Shown here: positions 62,930 to 64,000 of the stretch, in pieces
Position numbering within the stretch: the first letter of the stretch is position 1
How the letters are laid out: every line of letters starts with the position of its first letter
Source: Anaerolineae bacterium
Lineage (GTDB): Bacteria > Chloroflexota > Anaerolineae > Aggregatilineales > Phototrophicaceae
Assembly (NCBI GenBank): GCA_022820665.1
Contig: JAJEFB010000052.1
Span: 62,001 to 126,000 of the forward strand
Direction: 5' to 3'
DNA: 64,000 nt
Translations under genes and position numbers: made by a program
Notes under the pieces: generated by a model
What the model was told of the DNA's origin: nothing
The model's database searches: none
The model's input: only the letters and a program-made list of their open reading frames with translations

Positions 62930-64000
62930 GTGTTGCGACAGTTGCGAAGCCATCATACATTGGCGCTCTGCGGTTATCTGCTTGTTACCCTGTATCTGGT
63001 CTCATCCGTACTAAGCTCCTTCTCCACGCGTTTCCTGGGCGGTGGGACGGGCGACGTCTACGAAATGGCGCGTCACGTCTGGTGGTACAAGACTGCGTTG
63101 GAAAACGGCGACGATGTCTTTTATCAGTCGCTGCTGGCTTACCCGGACGGTTTTCCCGGCACAGTTTTGTGGGCCAACCCATTGCAGTTCTTTCCAATGT
63201 GGCTCTTCGCCTTCGTTATGCCCTTGGCAACGGCATACAACCTGGGGCTTCTGATAGCCCTGACCTTGAACGGTTGGGCGATGTACATCTTCGCCCGCCA
63301 GCGCATTTCCCATCGTCATCTTGTGCCTGCCTGGATAGCGGGACTGATCTATATGGTCTTCCCGGCAATGCAGGGACACCTATTTGACGGGCATGCCGGC
63401 TTAATGGTGCAATGGCCCGTACCGATTCTGCTTTTGAGCCTGTTCAAGTACGTCGATGCCGGGCGCAAGCGCTGGTTTGCGCTGTCGGTGATCTTTTTCC
63501 TCCTGTCCGCGATGGGGCACAGTTTGCAATTCTTGTATTTGCACGTGCCGCTGGTTGCGCTCTTTACCCTGGCGCGTCTTTACCGGAGGGACTACGTCGG
63601 CGCGACTCGTACAGTATCAGTCGCGCTTGTCGGGACTATACTATTGATCGGATTTCTCTGGCCAGTTGTTGAAAGGACGCTTCAAGCGCCTCATTATGGG
63701 GGAGCGGGCGGCTACGTGCGTTACAGTATCGATCTCTTGGGTTTGATTACGCCTTCTTTCGAGAATCCATTCTGGCGCGATATCGCGCCCCACTCCAGTC
63801 GCGTACTCGGTACAAACCTTGGTGAAGGCGCCAGCTACATTGGCGCCATCGGCGGGATACTGACGCTTGTCGGCTTGCTTTTCCGTCGCCAGACGCACTG
63901 GTGGTTGCTGGTGGCGGTCGCCGCCTGGTTATTGGCTCTGGGTCCGGTGCTCAAAGTGCTTGATGAAGCGGTCTCTGTGTCGGTTGCCGGCTATAGCACC
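62930..64000 (+). CDS. Polytopic membrane protein, cut by the window end
   Basis: Starts at GTG 62930 with GAAGGA six bases upstream and stays open to the last base, so at least 357 residues with no stop. It opens MLRQLRSHHTLALCGYLLVTLYLV and has at least seven hydrophobic segments. The first outer loop (GGTGDVYEMARHVWWYK, then AYPDGFPGTVLWANPLQ) resembles YfhO/GT-C-type membrane glycosyltransferases, which have an acidic residue there. The full function cannot be judged from a partial sequence. Confidence 0.75.
   Translation, partial: MLRQLRSHHTLALCGYLLVTLYLVSSVLSSFSTRFLGGGTGDVYEMARHVWWYKTALENGDDVFYQSLLAYPDGFPGTVLWANPLQFFPMWLFAFVMPLATAYNLGLLIALTLNGWAMYIFARQRISHRHLVPAWIAGLIYMVFPAMQGHLFDGHAGLMVQWPVPILLLSLFKYVDAGRKRWFALSVIFFLLSAMGHSLQFLYLHVPLVALFTLARLYRRDYVGATRTVSVALVGTILLIGFLWPVVERTLQAPHYGGAGGYVRYSIDLLGLITPSFENPFWRDIAPHSSRVLGTNLGEGASYIGAIGGILTLVGLLFRRQTHWWLLVAVAAWLLALGPVLKVLDEAVSVSVAGYST

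Overview
The window is bacterial chromosomal DNA with GC-rich genes, few and short gaps, and start sites mostly preceded by purine-rich ribosome binding sites. Several traits point to a Chloroflexota bacterium of the Anaerolineae type: a TPR protein with one membrane helix, a long Thr-Pro outer linker and an SH3-like end; an SH3/glycosidase fusion; a DUF3052 protein; sugar ABC importers without their own ATPase; and many short G-rich dispersed repeats. This placement is inference. No rRNA, tRNA or CRISPR array was seen.

Layout. 1-2700: oligoendopeptidase (cut by the window edge), DUF3052 protein, RfaE2-type nucleotidyltransferase. 2727-8164, minus strand: rpsD, a GT-C membrane glycosyltransferase, a PhyH-type oxygenase and two small proteins, separated by a gene-free stretch at about 6.8-7.8 kb that holds a phased array of TTGTCC motifs and part of a mobile-element-like repeat. 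8286-16377, plus strand: histidine kinase with a pseudo-receiver, GT4 glycosyltransferase, GNAT protein, then cysS and rlmB with an AT-richer restriction-modification pair between them. 16460-23824: MFS exporter, pcm, PQQ-type sugar dehydrogenase, DUF1917-like protein, metY, EamA transporter, SGNH esterase. 24126-29646: a sugar operon with a near-consensus promoter and palindromic operator (class II aldolase, binding protein, two permeases, FGGY kinase). 29667-35765: envelope and extracellular proteins. 36012-39528: glycine-zipper membrane proteins, two of which carry C-terminal GIY-YIG domains, with an enoyl-CoA hydratase among them. 39613-44078: CgeB-type glycosyltransferase and a 2-oxoacid dehydrogenase operon (E1 alpha, E1 beta, E2).

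44176-45718: a GATC-type restriction-modification pair. Its Dam-like methyltransferase is interrupted at a run of 13 G, two GATC sites flank its own -10 box, and its MutH/Sau3AI-like nuclease has Asn at the first catalytic Asp position. Together these suggest a phase-variable and possibly self-regulated methylation switch. 45745-64000: transglycosylase-associated protein, ppk1, D-aminoacylase-like amidohydrolase, SPFH protein, beta-lactamase-fold hydrolase, S1-like protease, threonine synthase, moaA, SDR, TPR/SH3 membrane protein, mscS, and a membrane protein that runs off the end.

The best candidates for something undescribed are the 44.2-45.7 kb methylation switch, the membrane-tethered GIY-YIG/glycine-zipper cluster at 36-39.5 kb, and a 237-bp MITE-like element at 23868-24104 with partial copies at 7.5 and 35.8 kb.
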